The position numbers were made by a program, and so were the translations under genes. A stretch of 64,000 nucleotides of DNA from Microbotryomycetes sp. JL201 (Eukaryota; Basidiomycota; Microbotryomycetes). The notes beneath the pieces are model-generated. The model ran no database searches. It was given only the letters and a program-made list of their open reading frames with translations, and was not told where the DNA came from. Location of the stretch: positions 300,770 to 364,769 of the forward strand of contig JAQYUZ010000013.1 of NCBI GenBank assembly GCA_033819885.1, read 5' to 3'. How positions within the stretch are numbered: the stretch's first letter is position 1; each line of letters starts with the position of its first letter. Of the stretch, positions 24,547 through 36,302 are shown piece after piece.

Positions 24547-25840
24547 AGCACAAGCACAAGCACAAGTCCAACAAGCTCAGGCCCAAGCGCAGGCTCAGGC
24601 GGCCGCGCATCAAAATGCTTCAGTGTCGCCCTACGGCAGCTACGACACTCAGAATGCCTCAGTATATTGGGCGACGTACGGTGGCATGGCGTATCCTCAA
24701 CCGTTGGCCCCTCAAAACGCTGTCACTGGCTCGATGCCGCCACCTGCCATACCTCAGGTGTCCGTCGCCCAGCAAAGCGAAGACAAAGCGCACATGTCAT
24801 CGCAACGAGGCAATCGACGGACACACCCGGTTCCGCATCAGCCTCACGCTGTTCTGCCGCACAATGACGATCCTGCTTCACGGCACTCTCACTCGCACGA
24901 CGCGTCGCATCCAACTCACCACAGCTCGCTCTCGCGCCTGCAGCACAGACACGCCTACTCGCCGTACGCTTATCCTGCCTCGACAGACCACTCGACCGTC
25001 AATAGTCCGGCAACATCCGACAACGGCGATGATTCTGAGGACGAACACAAGGCTGTCCGGGCACACCATCTCGCCGGCAACGGCATCGGCTATGGCTCTC
25101 AGCCCGGCCAGGGTCAGCAGCATGCAATTGGCCAGCTGCAGCAAGCGTTGGCATACCATATCACGCCCTCCAGCAGTCCCGTGCTTGGTCCACTCAAGGG
25201 CTTGTCGATTCTAAGCGCGGCCAATTCTGCTGCTCCGAGTCGCTCGGGCAGCCCGATACACCTGCCGCCGCTCAAGCTCGCTCACAACGACAGTGAGCAT
25301 AGCAGTACGCAACACAGCCAAAGTCACAGCCGGGGAGCCAGCCCCGAAGTAAGAGGGCTCGTTAGCGTTCATGGACATTCGGACCTTCGTCATACGCACG
25401 CGCACCACCCTGCACGACAACATACTTCTCATCGTGCATCCCCATACGACACGCCATCGCTGCGCAGTCACCCTGGCTCACCGCAGCAAGACCATTTCCC
25501 GCGTCCGGCATCTCACACGGGATCTGATGTCGGCTCAGACAGCCGCACCTTGCCTTCTCTCAGCTCCATGTACCATGCGCAGCAGCAAGAAATGGCTCGC
25601 TCGACAACTTCGGCATCTCGCAATTCGTCTCCAAAGCCAGCTTCTGAATCTGTCGCCGAAGCATCGAGACCAGAATCGACTCGCAGCAGCTCGGACTCTC
25701 TCTCGTCTTTGGGCCAGGGCCAACAAGGTCAGGTGTCCAGATCGGAGCTCTCAATGACGACTTTACCGGTTCAAAACCCCCCCGTTCTGCAACCGCAACC
25801 TCAGCGACCTTCCACCTTGCCCAATGAAGCACAGTCTTGA
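23000..25840 (+). CDS. C2H2 zinc-finger repressor of the Mig1/CreA type
   Basis: Likely carbon-catabolite repressor binding GC-rich SYGGRG sites in the nucleus. Six exons (23000-23238, 23292-23318, 23379-23447, 23692-23929, 23991-24062, 24134-25840) give 783 residues. Two adjacent C2H2 fingers sit near residues 80-140: [20 protein letters not shown] then [20 protein letters not shown] with [14 protein letters not shown], as in Mig1/CreA. The N-terminus is Pro/Gln-rich. After the fingers come a basic KKK patch, an Ala-rich stretch, a Pro/Tyr-rich segment, an Ala-Gln repeat (24467-24546) and a long His/Ser/Pro-rich tail, all probably disordered. Introns 2 and 4 are GC-AG. The intron between the fingers is 244 bp, unusually long here. 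Confidence 0.9.
23319..23378 (+). other. CAG|GCGAGT...CAG| GC-AG intron inside zinc finger 1
   Basis: 60 bp with a GCTGACC branch site. It joins CARAFYR to [11 protein letters not shown]. Without it the finger is not encoded, and no GT donor gives the frame. Confidence 0.9.
23930..23990 (+). other. GAG|GCAAGC...CAG| GC-AG intron, Mig1-like gene
   Basis: 61 bp with AACTGACT before the acceptor. It brings QPSPDLE into frame with [12 protein letters not shown] and the PMMGY exon. Confidence 0.75.
24467..24546 (+). repeat. CAGGCT hexanucleotide repeat encoding Ala-Gln
   Basis: Thirteen copies of CAGGCT with almost no variation, inside the Mig1-like coding sequence, followed by degenerate CAAGCA units. 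It encodes (Gln-Ala)n, so length changes keep the frame. Confidence 0.95.
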
Positions 25841-26326
25841 AGCACGGCTGTCGAGTACGCCCTCTCTTCTGCGTTGTAAATCTATGTGAGACTGAGTCCG
25901 ATTTTCGGCGTGTTCTATCTTTGCTTGCAGCTGACTTCAACTTTTGCAGTCTGTGCCTTCAATCTCAAGCTGTCTGCCAGTCAGCCTTGGTGCGATAATA
26001 GTAGCTCACGGTCTGTTTTTGTCCGTCTTCCGCCGACTGCCAACGTCATTTGGATGCTCGCTCGCTTCCTTTTTTCTTTGTGGCTACCATGTACTCTTGT
26101 TTGTGTGTGCTTGTGCCTCTTTTTTTTTCTACCTATAGACTACATTACCCGAATAGAAACGCGCTTGTCTCAACTCGATGTTGCGATGAGTCTGAAATGT
26201 AAAAGCCTCTCTCCTTCAATCGGCGGAACAGAGCAATCACAATACATGCTGTGCTATGATGAGAGTAGATTACAAAATATTATGAAGCATGCTCAAATGC
26301 TACAAACTCGTTGAATAAGGAACAAG
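25841..26326. other. Convergent 3' region
   Basis: About 490 bp between the stops of the Mig1-like gene and the next minus-strand gene. T-rich runs on the plus strand fit 3' UTR sequence. No gene seen. Confidence 0.4.
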
Positions 26327-28593
26327 TCAGGCAGGCGACGCCGCGACAGTCTCGACAACCGAAGCCACTCGCGTCGTCTTCATTTTCTCGCTCGACTCGG
26401 GTGCCGTATTCATGACTGGTGGCTGTTGCACCATCGTACCTGCCGTTGAGCCCGAGTCACTGCTTAGTTTGCGTCGCACGTCGTCGTCAGAAGGCTCGTC
26501 TCTGTCGAAATCTGCCACATTCTCGGCTTCAACGACGGATGCCCTACTTTGTCGCCTGAATCCAGGCGAAGTTGAACCGTCACTGATCCTTCGCGAGACT
26601 CTACCCAAGGCTCTCTCGAGCTTGTCGAGCCTGTCGATCAAACTCGGTGGCACTGAGGCCGTCGTCGCAGAGCCAGACGTTATCGAATCAGTTCTGAGGA
26701 TTGCCAATTGCTCGTCCACGACCGCAGGTACATCAGTCAATATCGACTTTTCGCACTTGTCCAACCTCGTGGCAAATGCCTCTATCTCTTTCGTCAAGTC
26801 TCCGGCGACGTGACTCATCCTTTTGTCAAACTGTCTGCCAAATTCCGCCACATCTGACGCTGTCGCCATCTGCTGACCTGCCTTGACAGTCGCTGAAGTG
26901 CGTCTCTGACGATCTTGCTGCTCGAAGCTCTCGAAAGCTGACTGCAAAGCCGACAGCAATTGGGACGAGCGACGAACCTGATCTTCAAGTTGACGACTGA
27001 GGTGTCGAGTTTCGGCCGTCATTGTATCGTACCAAGTTGATAAAAATCCAATGAAAGCTTGCTTCGAAGCGCTTGCAGCCGTCATCGATGGCACCCCTCC
27101 AGAAAGCGGAGGCGATTGATTTCCTGTAGAAGGTTGCGTTGGCGCACGCGGAGTGTGGGCAGCTTCATTTCGAGATGTCGGAGACGGCGGAGGCTGTACG
27201 AATCGGTATTGGGGTGGAGACGTGTAGTAACCTGCCATGCCCGACGTGTGTGCATGGCCTTGAGTAGACGAATGATAGACGTGTGGTGGGATTGCTCGAT
27301 CTCGACCGCCTGCGGAAGTCGGTCTAGGATGCTCGACACCGCCTGACAAGGTATGAGACATACTGTGAGACGATGCTGGTCTTCCTGAATATGAACCTGT
27401 TGCGCGTGGATAGTCGGGCCGAACAGGAGTTGGCAACTGCGTCGGCTGCGGCAGCTTGTAGCTGCTCAAAGCAGAATATGATGCTTGGCCAGCTGGGAGC
27501 TGATGAACTGTTGTATAAGCTGAAGGCGACATGGCGGAAGCCGATTGGCGTCGTCGAGGATCATACTGTTTCGGCCCGATACCTTGTTCGAGCGGGTGCG
27601 GAGACGTGTGCATGTAAGGAGGAGGCTGAGCTCGCACTTTTTCAGGGACGGGCAGCAGAACAGAAGGGGTTGTTGATTTTGGTGGAGCAGATCGCGGTGG
27701 CGGTGGCACGATGGGCGAATACTCGAGTCCAGGTCGGTCGAGGGGGCCGACTGCGACGGTCAGATTCTTCGTCTTTTCGCGAGCGTCTCCACCTCGTCTC
27801 TTGCCGAGAGTTGTTTCTTTCTCACGAGAATCGCGAGACCGCGGTTTCGACCCCTTTGATCGTCCCGACTTGGATGCGCCAGCCATCTCCGAACCAAGCT
27901 CGGCTGGAGCCCCGACCGGTGACAGGCGATGCAGGTCGTTCGCTTGCCCCGGCGCTGTGTGAATGATCTCTCCTGAATTTGAACAACTGCTGGGCCTCGA
28001 ATGCATGTCGTCCGTGATGAAACCCAAGCCCATCGTTTGTGGCGGTGGTGGCGCCGCGTGAGCTGACGAGGACAAGACGGACGATGCCGCAGCTGCGAGT
28101 GAATCGAGAGGCCCAGACAGGCGAGCGCGCTTGCTCAATATTGGTGGGGAAATTGACCGAGCAGGCGAACCAGCCCTTGGCGGTGAATACGACTCGCGCT
28201 TGATTGAGCTGTCGCGGCTGCTGCTGAATCGAGATATTATTTTGATAGTGAAGAGCAAGAAAGTGAGCAGGGTTTGAAGTACGAGCATGTGATCGATTCT
28301 TACCAGTCACTTGTTGCGCCGTCGTGACTACTGCGCTTGCGGGTTGCATGAGTGGTCGCAAGCACGTGACTGCCTCTAGATCGCTGCTGGTCGTGTCCGT
28401 CCGAAGCTCTCGGCAATTCAAACACACTGGGAAAAGTACCCGCCGACAGACGTCGCGGCTGTTGCTGAGCGTTCGCCATGTCGAGGTAATCGGACGCGCG
28501 ACGCTCGAGTGGCCCGTGCGCGCGCGCAAGTGGCTGCTCGGTACCCGTCATGCCCGCGCCGCCTGTCGACAGTCGATGTGCTGTCGAGGGCAT
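26327..28593 (-). CDS. Unrecognised Ser/Pro-rich protein with C-terminal coiled coil
   Basis: I do not recognise this protein. Two exons (MPSTAHRLSTGGAG at 28593 down to about 28304; then a long exon to 26327) give about 725 residues, joined at a GTAAGA donor. Most of it is low-complexity Ser/Pro/Arg-rich and probably disordered. A likely folded part lies near the C-terminus: AFIGFLSTWYDTMTAETRHL, then a heptad-like region (QLEDQVRRSSQLLSALQSAF) and further helices (DKRMSHVAGDLTKEIEAF). The end is acidic. It may be nuclear or regulatory given the basic KKAR-like and RSKGSKPRSRD patches, but function is not inferable. It is convergent with the Mig1-like gene. Confidence 0.7.
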
Positions 28594-29895
28594 TGACGTA
28601 ACTATACTTTGTTGACGATGTCGTCGACGCAGAATGCACAATCAAGCCTGGTTGAGGCCGCGCTCGCTTTGCAAAAAGAGGCGGGCCGGGGCAAGAGTCT
28701 TCTGTCCGCTTTCGGAGCGGCTTCGAGAACAAGACCACTGCGACCCTTTTACTCGCGATTTCGTCGTCTGATCCTGCCCAGCTGATCCGAAGCAATTGTA
28801 TCGTAAATCAACTCAAAGTGTCGTGTAGATGAAGCAGAGGGGTCAATGCCTTGCTTCTCGACGCAGCTCTGCTCTGCGCGGCCCAAGGTTCGCACAAAGC
28901 CTGTTTGACAGGTCTGATGCGTCTCATCACTATTCCAGGTCGTTCAAGAGCTTTGTTCGGTGAACCGGACGCATGACGGATCCGCCATGTTCCGTCTATG
29001 CAGTATCTGGCAAGAAGCGTGCTTCCGAGTAGTAAACTCCAACTATCCACGTCGTGTCTTTCAGCCCAAGCTGCACAAAGAGAGCTTAGTCGAACCACAA
29101 GCAAATTGCCCGAACCGGCAAGCTTGAGACACTCGGCCCGCTTGACTGAGACAAGGCTTCGTAGGCCCCTAGCAAGTTGGAATTCAAGGCTCAGGCTGAT
29201 TCGCGTTCGATTACGGAGGCCCTGCTTTTCATTTTGAGCAGCAGTGTCGCCCGAGGTAAGCGAAAGCGTCATCGCCCAGTAGCGCGGCACACGAGGCGAG
29301 CAGCGGACAAACTTTGCAAGCCACGACTGGCAAGGTCGCCTACCTCTATGACGGAAGTGCAGCCTTACCGACCTTCTCTTATCGCGACTTGAGGTCATCA
29401 TAGCACGTCGCCCCTGCCAAGCAACGAGTATTATTCGAGGTATATGAGAATCATAAGCGTCCTACTTCTTTGCATAACCATTCTTTCTTTCTCGTTCATG
29501 CCTGTACGTGCAATTTCGCTTTGCGTCGTTACCAAACTGCCTGTGCAAGCCGAGCTTGACCGCGTGCCCTTTCGATCCCGCAAGATCTCTACCATGTTTG
29601 CTTGCTTTTCACGAGCTGCCCCAATTCATTTCGATTTCCCTTGGCACTTCTTCATCCGACTGTCGTTTATCGAGCCTAACCTCTGGCTCGGAGACTTGGG
29701 CTTAACCAGCCTTCGAGCTCATCCGCAACTTTTATTACCAGCTCCGGATCACATGTCTTTTGATGCCGAGAAAACGTCTTCTCGAACATGTGTTTTCAGA
29801 GTGTACTGATGGCACTGACATTGCAAGCTTCGTGTTTGCTACTACAGTAAAGAAAGCAACTATGGCATACAGGTTTCGGGACGTGTGGAGGATGC
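28594..29895. other. 1.3-kb region with only weak open frames
   Basis: Holds the upstream region of the minus-strand gene at 26327-28593 and the 3' flank of the HAM1-like gene. A 197-codon ATG-started minus-strand frame (28808-29401) has no family resemblance and may be chance or leader sequence. A plus-strand frame at 29444-29809 is listed separately. Confidence 0.35.
29444..29809 (+). CDS. Possible small secreted protein
   Basis: ATG-started, uninterrupted 121-codon frame. The first 23 residues (MRIISVLLLCITILSFSF then MPVRA) look like a signal peptide, and four cysteines follow or lie within it. There is no recognised family, and the rest is not clearly globular. It sits between two minus-strand genes. 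A chance frame is at least as likely. Confidence 0.25.
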   Translation: MRIISVLLLCITILSFSFMPVRAISLCVVTKLPVQAELDRVPFRSRKISTMFACFSRAAPIHFDFPWHFFIRLSFIEPNLWLGDLGLTSLRAHPQLLLPAPDHMSFDAEKTSSRTCVFRVY

Positions 29896-32480
29896 TCAGA
29901 GATCAAACGCTTGCGAACGCCAACCGTTGCGACGTTTCTCTGCTGCGTTCGCCTCTCGGGCCTCCTCCGAAATCTCCTCAGCACGGTCACGAACATCCTC
30001 CGCCACGTCGTGAGCGAGCTCGCGAGCCTCACGTAGCTCAGCGCGACCCTCTTCGGCCAGTGCCTCCAACGACTTCTTGCGAGACACAATGTCCAAATTG
30101 TACTGGCTCAGTCCGGTCGTCTTGCCTGGCAGCAGGGTCTGGTCGATACCGATGGCGAGTATCCAATCTCCTCGTTTGTCAACTTTGGTGATGCCAGTTG
30201 ATGTGACCGACGTCAAGTTGGACGGACCCGTCGGTGTAAAGATGGCCTTGATGAACGATAGCGGGTCGGACGCGGCTAGGAAGGCTCCTGAAGCCTTCAA
30301 GCTAAGGTCATACATCTGCTTGTCAAGCTGCTTGAACATGGCGCCGATTTGCTCTTCTAAGACGGCCTTGAACTGCTTTTCGAGGTAGCCACGAACGGCA
30401 GGCTGGACGAAAAAGTTTCGGATAGGATGACCCGTGTCGTGCAAGCGGATTCTGAATCCAGATACGTCGACGTCGACTTTTTGGAGTTTGAAGTACGACT
30501 CGCGGTCGTGCTCATCGGCGTTCTCGACCGTCAATGTGACGTCCAAACCATCGTCGCTGCCCTCATGACCGATCCAGACGTCGAGCAAGCCATAATCTTC
30601 TACACCAACCCAGCCGGTCTTTTTGTGAACGTAGAACGAGATGTCCTTGGCTTGGAGGCGCAAACCAGAGAACGAGATGGTCGTCGCCGTCGAAAAATCG
30701 GTGGCGTACGCGGCATAACCCTTTCGACAGCTGATCTCGTTGCGATTCTTGAAATGTACGGCGTCGGGGATGAAAGAATCGCTTGTGAATCGCAGGTTGT
30801 CGATGATGAGGTCGACCTCGGCGCTCTTGCAAAGCATGTCACGTCAGGCACTGTTCGCCTCGCTCGCCACAATCAAAACGGACCCACCGTGAACTCGACG
30901 CGTGGCAAAGGGACGGCCTCGAGCGCTCCCAACAGCCTCGGGAGGAACACTTGCGTCAAGTCGGCCCAAATTCCGCCGCCGTCAACCAAATTGAGACCGG
31001 TGCGACCAAATGCAGCAAAGGCGCGGGTCCACTTGTCGAACCTGTCGGACAATTGCTGGAGCGACTTGTCGTTGGCGGCGCGTTTCAGGCACTTTTGAGC
31101 TTCGGACGACAGCCGCTCAGCGTCGCTTTGCCAAGCCGGATTAGACTTGATGACCTCCTGTCCCTCGTCCCACAGTGCCTCAATACGACGCTGAGCGCGC
31201 GAAGTCGTTATGTAGCCGGGATCGTTGACGGCGCGGTCAAGGAGCTGATCGAGCTCGTCGAAAATGTGGTCCACGCGCGAATCCTCCTTGACGTCGTCCA
31301 CAATCTTGTCGAGTGCTTTGAAAACCGGAGACAAGTCACCTGTGAATTCTTCGACGATCTGGCGCAAGAGTGTCAAGGCAGAATCTGCTTCCTTGTTGGT
31401 TTCGACTTTGGCCGAAGTCGACTGAGCGGCCTCTTTGACGGCATCTTTCGACTTGCGAACGTACTTGCGCACGAGCGAGATTATGGTATTGACAGAGTCA
31501 GAGTATTCAGGCTTGCTCTGAATCTCGTTGACGATCTGAAAGTGATGCGCGTTAAAGACCGCAAAAACAGATGTACAATGCACTCTCAGCCCAACAAACC
31601 TTCTTGAAACGTTCGATGAAAGCGTCTTTGACGTCCGTAGGGAGCGCCTCGTCGACCCACTGCTTGGTCTCTCTTGCCTTCTTCGAAAGAGCCTTCTCGG
31701 CGTCGTCGCGTGCATCCTCGATCCCACGGATCGTGTGCTTTTTGATGTCTTTTGTTGTCAAATTCTCTTTACCCTCGAGGCCTGTCTTGCCCTCCTGACG
31801 CTCTTCGTCGGTCACGCGGGCTTGTTTGGCGAGGCGCTTTGAAGTCTTTGTCGTTTGCACTGCAGCCTGAGCAACTTGCTCTGCCGCGTCAGCAAACAAA
31901 TCTCGGCCGAGGTGAACCAGGTCGGTGAAGATATTGCGCAGTTCCGAGCTTGTGAGCAAGGTCGAAGCGAGTTGCTTGATCGACTCTTGGATTTGGGCCA
32001 GCTCTTTGTCGGACGGAACTGGCAGATCGGGGGTTTCTAGAATGCGTGGAAAGCGGAAAGCGGGGGTTCAGTGGCGTGAGACTGTGTGTATGATGGTGCG
32101 GACTTGCCGACATCAGCATCCACGTCGATGGACGCTTGAGACGTCGTCCATAAGAATCTCTGAATCTTGTCGTCTCCGTTGTGGACCATGCCAAATTGCA
32201 CGAGAGCCTCAAGCAACGCGCGCGTCTCGACAATGACTTTGCGGCCTTTGTCACTCAGCTTGCCGCCACCGACTTTACCGGCGACTCTGGACCCGAGCTC
32301 GGGCTGGAGCACTTGGCTCTTGAGCACGCGTTGCACGATCGCTTGCAATTGCTCTGACGAAGGCATCTTGCCGTTGTTGGCGGCCGCGAGCATGTGCGCG
32401 ACTTTTTCGAGCGCTTGCTGGCCGCGCTCCACGGTTTGCTCGTCGAGCAGAGGGACTCTGTCCAGGCTTCGAGTCGACAT
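29896..32480 (-). CDS. HAM1-like (DUF4449) lipid-binding domain protein
   Basis: Fungal protein with HAM1-type N- and C-terminal regions, a group predicted to share a TULIP-like lipid-binding fold. Four exons give about 785 residues. The N-terminus (MSTRSLDRVPLLDEQTVERG) and following helices (QLQAIVQRVLKSQVL, WTTSQASIDVDADVGK) lead to a long charged helical middle (LTTKDIKKHTIRGIEDARDD, YVRKSKDAVKEAAQST). The C-terminal part is beta-rich: PLPRVEFTSAEVDLIIDNL, DISFYVHKKTGWVGVEDYGL, FRIRLHDTGHPIRNFFVQP. It ends in a Glu/Arg-rich tail (EEISEEAREANAAEKRR). Introns at about 31970-32035, 31540-31605 and 30845-30890 are GT-AG. The ATG at 32480 is the first in frame. Confidence 0.8.
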
Positions 32481-33093
32481 GGGGGCGTGCCTTATGAGTG
32501 TGCAGGTGAAAGTTGTTTTTGGTTCGAGTAATATGTCAAGCTGACAGTCGCCTGGGTACGAGCGAGCAGACACGAGAGAGAGCGGAGAGAGGCAGGCGAG
32601 GGTCAGCGCCTCTCGCCTCAATGACGTCCTTTGACTGATCGGCCGCCGTACGCGTCACAGAAAGAGCGATCACTCTTGGATCCCAGACTTCACGCACGTA
32701 GGCAACTAGGAGCGCTGTACAATGTCGTCGAATGCCGCCGCAGCTGGCAGTCCGCAGACCGTACAGTTTGTAGTGTTGTTTCCGGATCACGTGACAGACA
32801 GGAGGATCTGAATCGACTGCAAGTTACGAAGAGCCGTGAGCATGTTAGAACATAGATTGACCAGTTTTCACGGCCTCGAGCTTCCATGCAAAGCCGACAT
32901 TTGTTTTGACTCGGCGGCGTCGCGGCGGAGGACTCACGGCTGAGGTGCGTGAGAGATCTGTTCATCACGTGTTGTCCTCTGCGCCCACCGGCTCGCGATC
33001 CATCCGATCCCAGTCAAGCGGCTGCTTTCCGTTCTCTTGATCGCTGCTGTCTCGTCTGTACGGGCTTGCAGCACATTTCTTTCCGAGCGGGCC
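32481..33093. promoter_or_regulatory. Divergent HAM1-like / TRP4 promoter region
   Basis: About 610 bp between two start codons; no gene recognised. Confidence 0.4.
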
Positions 33094-34507
33094 ATGCTCT
33101 CGTCGCGGCCGCACTCCGGCCAACAGACCCCTCGCGATGTCACGCGCATCATCGGGTGCGTAGCTCGACGCAAAAACACGTATTGATACTGTCAGCTGAC
33201 ATCCGGCGAGCGCAGTCTCGAGAGCGAGGTGCAAACGCCCACAACATCGCCTTCCGCCTCGACGCTCGCACCGTTCTCTCCAGAATCGTTTGCGCCGCTC
33301 TTGAAACGGCTTGTGCTGCACCCGAATGACTTTTCGGCTGACGACGCACGCATTGCTTTCAATCACATCGCCGAGGAAGGCGGCACGACCCCGGCGCAGC
33401 TAGGAGCGTTCCTGAGTTGCTTACGCTTGACCGGCAAGGACGGCCAGCCGAGCATCGTCGCCGCATGTGCAGACATTTTACAGAAGCACACGGTCGCCGT
33501 AGACGTTGGCGAATTCGGTCACGGGCCCGTGTGCGACATTGTCGGCACAGGAGGTGACGGACACAACACTTTTAACGTCTCGACAACCGCAGCCATTGTC
33601 GCAGCAGGCGCAGGTTGCAGGGTGTACAAGGTGTGCATACTTGCTGACTGTCGCAATCCGTGCTTTTCTCCCCTCATGCTAACGTTATGGTCTGGCTAGC
33701 ACGGCAACAAAGCCGCCACTTCGTCCTCTGGTTCGGCAGACATTCTCATGTCATTAGGGTGTCCAGTCACTTCACTGCCGGCGTCGTGCATAACCAAAGT
33801 CGCAGAATCCTCACCGTTCTTGTTCCTCTATGCGCCAGTATATCACCCTTCATTGGTCCGCGTCGCTCCAATTCGCAAACAAATCGCGTTCCCGACCGTC
33901 TTTAATGCCATTGGTCCGCTCATCAACCCGGCGAGGCCAAAAGCAATGATTGTTGGCGTCCACTCAAGATTCCTTGGTCCCATCTTCATAGAGGCTTTAA
34001 GGATAACCGGAGTCGAGCGCGCTTGGGTTGTTTGCGGAGCCGAGGGACTCGATGAGATCAGCCCAGCGGGAGACACGCATGTAAGCTGCTCTCCGTAGGC
34101 GTACAACCTCTACGGGGGTTTCACTGATCTTTGACTGATCACGCACACCCACATTGCAGGTATGGGATCTAGAAAATGGCGAGATCAACGAATTGACCGT
34201 CTCGCCTCTCGATTTCGGATTGCCTCTCAACTCTATAGAATCCGTAGCCGGCGGCACACCTCTAGAAAACGCAACGACGCTCGAGCTATTGTTAGATGAC
34301 CGGTTGGAACCGACAAACCCAGTCGAGAATTTTGTCGTGCTCAATTCTGCGGCTTTGTTGCTTGTCGCTGGAAAAGTAGACAATTATCTTGACGGAGTCA
34401 AATTAGCGCGACAAAGTATTGCTGACGGAAGCGCTAAAAAGGCCTTGTCAGCGTTCCGAAATGCAAGTCAGGCTGCACTGTCATCAATGCAGCAAGCTGT
34501 GGCGTAG
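33094..34507 (+). CDS. TRP4: Anthranilate phosphoribosyltransferase
   Basis: Transfers phosphoribose from PRPP to anthranilate, the second step of tryptophan synthesis. Four exons. The start ATG at 33094 is linked by a GTGCGT intron to LESEVQTPTTSPS in frame. Signature motifs are VCDIVGTGGDGHNTFNVSTT (PRPP/anthranilate site), then HGNKAATSSSGSADILMSLG after the second intron, RVAPIRKQIAFPTVFNAIGP, INPARPKAMIVGVHS and ERAWVVCGAEGLDEI. The last exon carries VWDLENGEI and ends ASQAALSSMQQAVA. All motifs appear intact. It is divergent from the HAM1-like gene and converges on capping protein alpha, with 153 bp between stops. Confidence 0.95.
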
Positions 34508-34660
34508 GTATACCATCTAGACAAGGGTGCGAGTGAATGTGTTCTTATGCGTTGTATTTTGTCGTTGCTCTGGACGTTTGAATTCGCAAATAGACCACTG
34601 CAGTACTTTGCTTCGCCAAGAAGAAGGAGCACACCAGCATACCACAAGATCCACCTCCGG

Positions 34661-36302
34661 TCATGACTTCACGCTTTCGCCTGCCCTCAAGCTCTGACCA
34701 GCCTTGTACACGACCATCTTTTCCCAAGAAAGTTTGGCTTTCGACCTTGGTAAAGTTCTTCTCAAGCTCTTGAACATGTCGTCGGACAGAGACATGTACG
34801 CATCAGACAGCTGCGCTGCGAATGATGATTCTGAAGACTTGACGAGAGCCACGAGTTCCTCAGAGGAAGGTTCATTCGAGGACAGCTGCTGTGACGATGT
34901 CATTTCTGTCGTCAATTGGACATTGCCTGATGCAGAAACGCTGTTTGTCAATCATGCTGTAGGGTTGTGCAAGTCAAATCAAGAAAAAGTCTGACCTTGC
35001 TCGTAGTAGTGCACGTTGACGGATGCTTTACCCTCCAAGGTCTGTTTCTCAAAGTCGGCAATGTATCGCGCCCGCCACCGACCGGTCCAGTAATTGGCCG
35101 GATTGTACTTGTTGCCAACAAGATACAAGCCGAATACTCGAGATGGTCGCGCTTTAGCTGGCTCAGGCCCGACACTGACGTTTTCAGACTCTTCGGCCGG
35201 CGCTACATCGACGCCTGCTGATACTGCCTGTGTAGCTTGGTAGTCTGCTGTTACAACCGGAGCGCCGTGTTCTTCGGCGTCTGCCTCATCTGCTGCTAGC
35301 GACGGGTCCAGCGGCTTCTCAGTTTGAGCTCCTTTCGTCTGCTGTTCCAAAGCATCCGGGTCCGGAGCTGACTTTTGTTCTGCGTCTTCTTCAGCTCTTT
35401 CTTGTACCGGGTCTTCTTTGGCTGAATCTGACAGTCCATGCTCTGCCGCTTGCCGTACGGCTTCTTGATCAATGGCAACGGCAGCGTTGCTAGCGCCTCG
35501 AACGCGCTGCTCAGCGTTGCTTGCGTCTCCCACGTGCTGCTCCGGCGAATACTTTGGATCTTCAAGGGCGTACACGCTCGACACGCCGTCAGAGTAGTGG
35601 TTCGAGACATAAGCGGATAAGACCTCAGCGATGGAAGAGCTAGGGGCATTACCATGCGGCTTTGTCAGATTATTGAGTGACGGATTCCATTTCCACATCA
35701 GGCATACCGCAGTCGCTCCGTTTCAGCGTCGACCGACAGAGGTTGCTCGTCAGACGCAGTCTGGCAGAGATGGGCAATTGAGTGTCAGCGTCGCTTCAGA
35801 TCTGGTCACCTTGCACAGCGCTGACAAGCTTCATATCGTCAAAGAGAAATGATTGTTTAGTCTCTGGATCAATGTGTCTGCCATGCTGTTGCAAGGTGGC
35901 ACCTTTGAGCTGGCTAGCGTCCGTGATGAGTGTCTTGCGAGGTTCGCTGCGGGCAGACGCAGCCGCTACGACGATGTATTGCTCTTTGTTGTACTGAGCT
36001 AAAGCGGGCAAGATGCCGCGCTCGAGCTTGTCGTCATCATTGACGATGACTCGAAGGTCGTTGAACACGTCATTCTCTATGAGCAAGCCGAACGCGGATG
36101 TCAGCAGGTCACAGGTTCAATTCAGTGCGGTGCTCGTATAGGAGTGCGCGCACAAGCTCTGCTTCGCTGCAGCTCGGCGTTGGAAACGCCTTGGCGGGGG
36201 CGCGAGCGTCACAGACGAGAACATGTCAGACTCACCTTCGCCAGGCGGAGACTGCAAGATGAGCTTGGAAGCAAGCGAAATCTTCTGCTCCACCGACGCC
36301 AT
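34661..36302 (-). CDS. CAP1: F-actin capping protein alpha subunit with a long acidic insertion
   Basis: Pairs with the beta subunit to cap actin filament barbed ends. The N-terminus MASVEQKISLASKLILQSPP is followed by NDVFNDLRVIVNDDDKLERG, LPALAQYNKEQYIVV, HIDPETKQSFLFDDMKL and LSAYVSNHYSDGVSSVYA. The conserved C-terminal part is LYLVGNKYNPANYWTGRWRA, then VNVHYYEQGNVQLTT, FKSLRRTLPRSKAKLSWEKM and VVYKAGQSLR, matching the tentacle region. Between SSVYA and LYLVGNKYNP there are about 135 extra Glu/Asp/Ala/Gln-rich residues (about 35150-35560). Introns are GT-AG. It is divergent from cullin-1, with 566 bp between starts. Confidence 0.9.

Noticed and set aside
24083-24613. Minus-strand frame with (Ser-Leu)n and another with (Glu-Pro)n
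   Set aside because: Both are shadows of the CAGGCT repeat in the Mig1-like gene.
28808-29401. 197-codon minus-strand ATG frame
   Set aside because: Arg/Ser/Leu-rich with no recognisable motif and no supporting context; kept only as part of the intergenic description.
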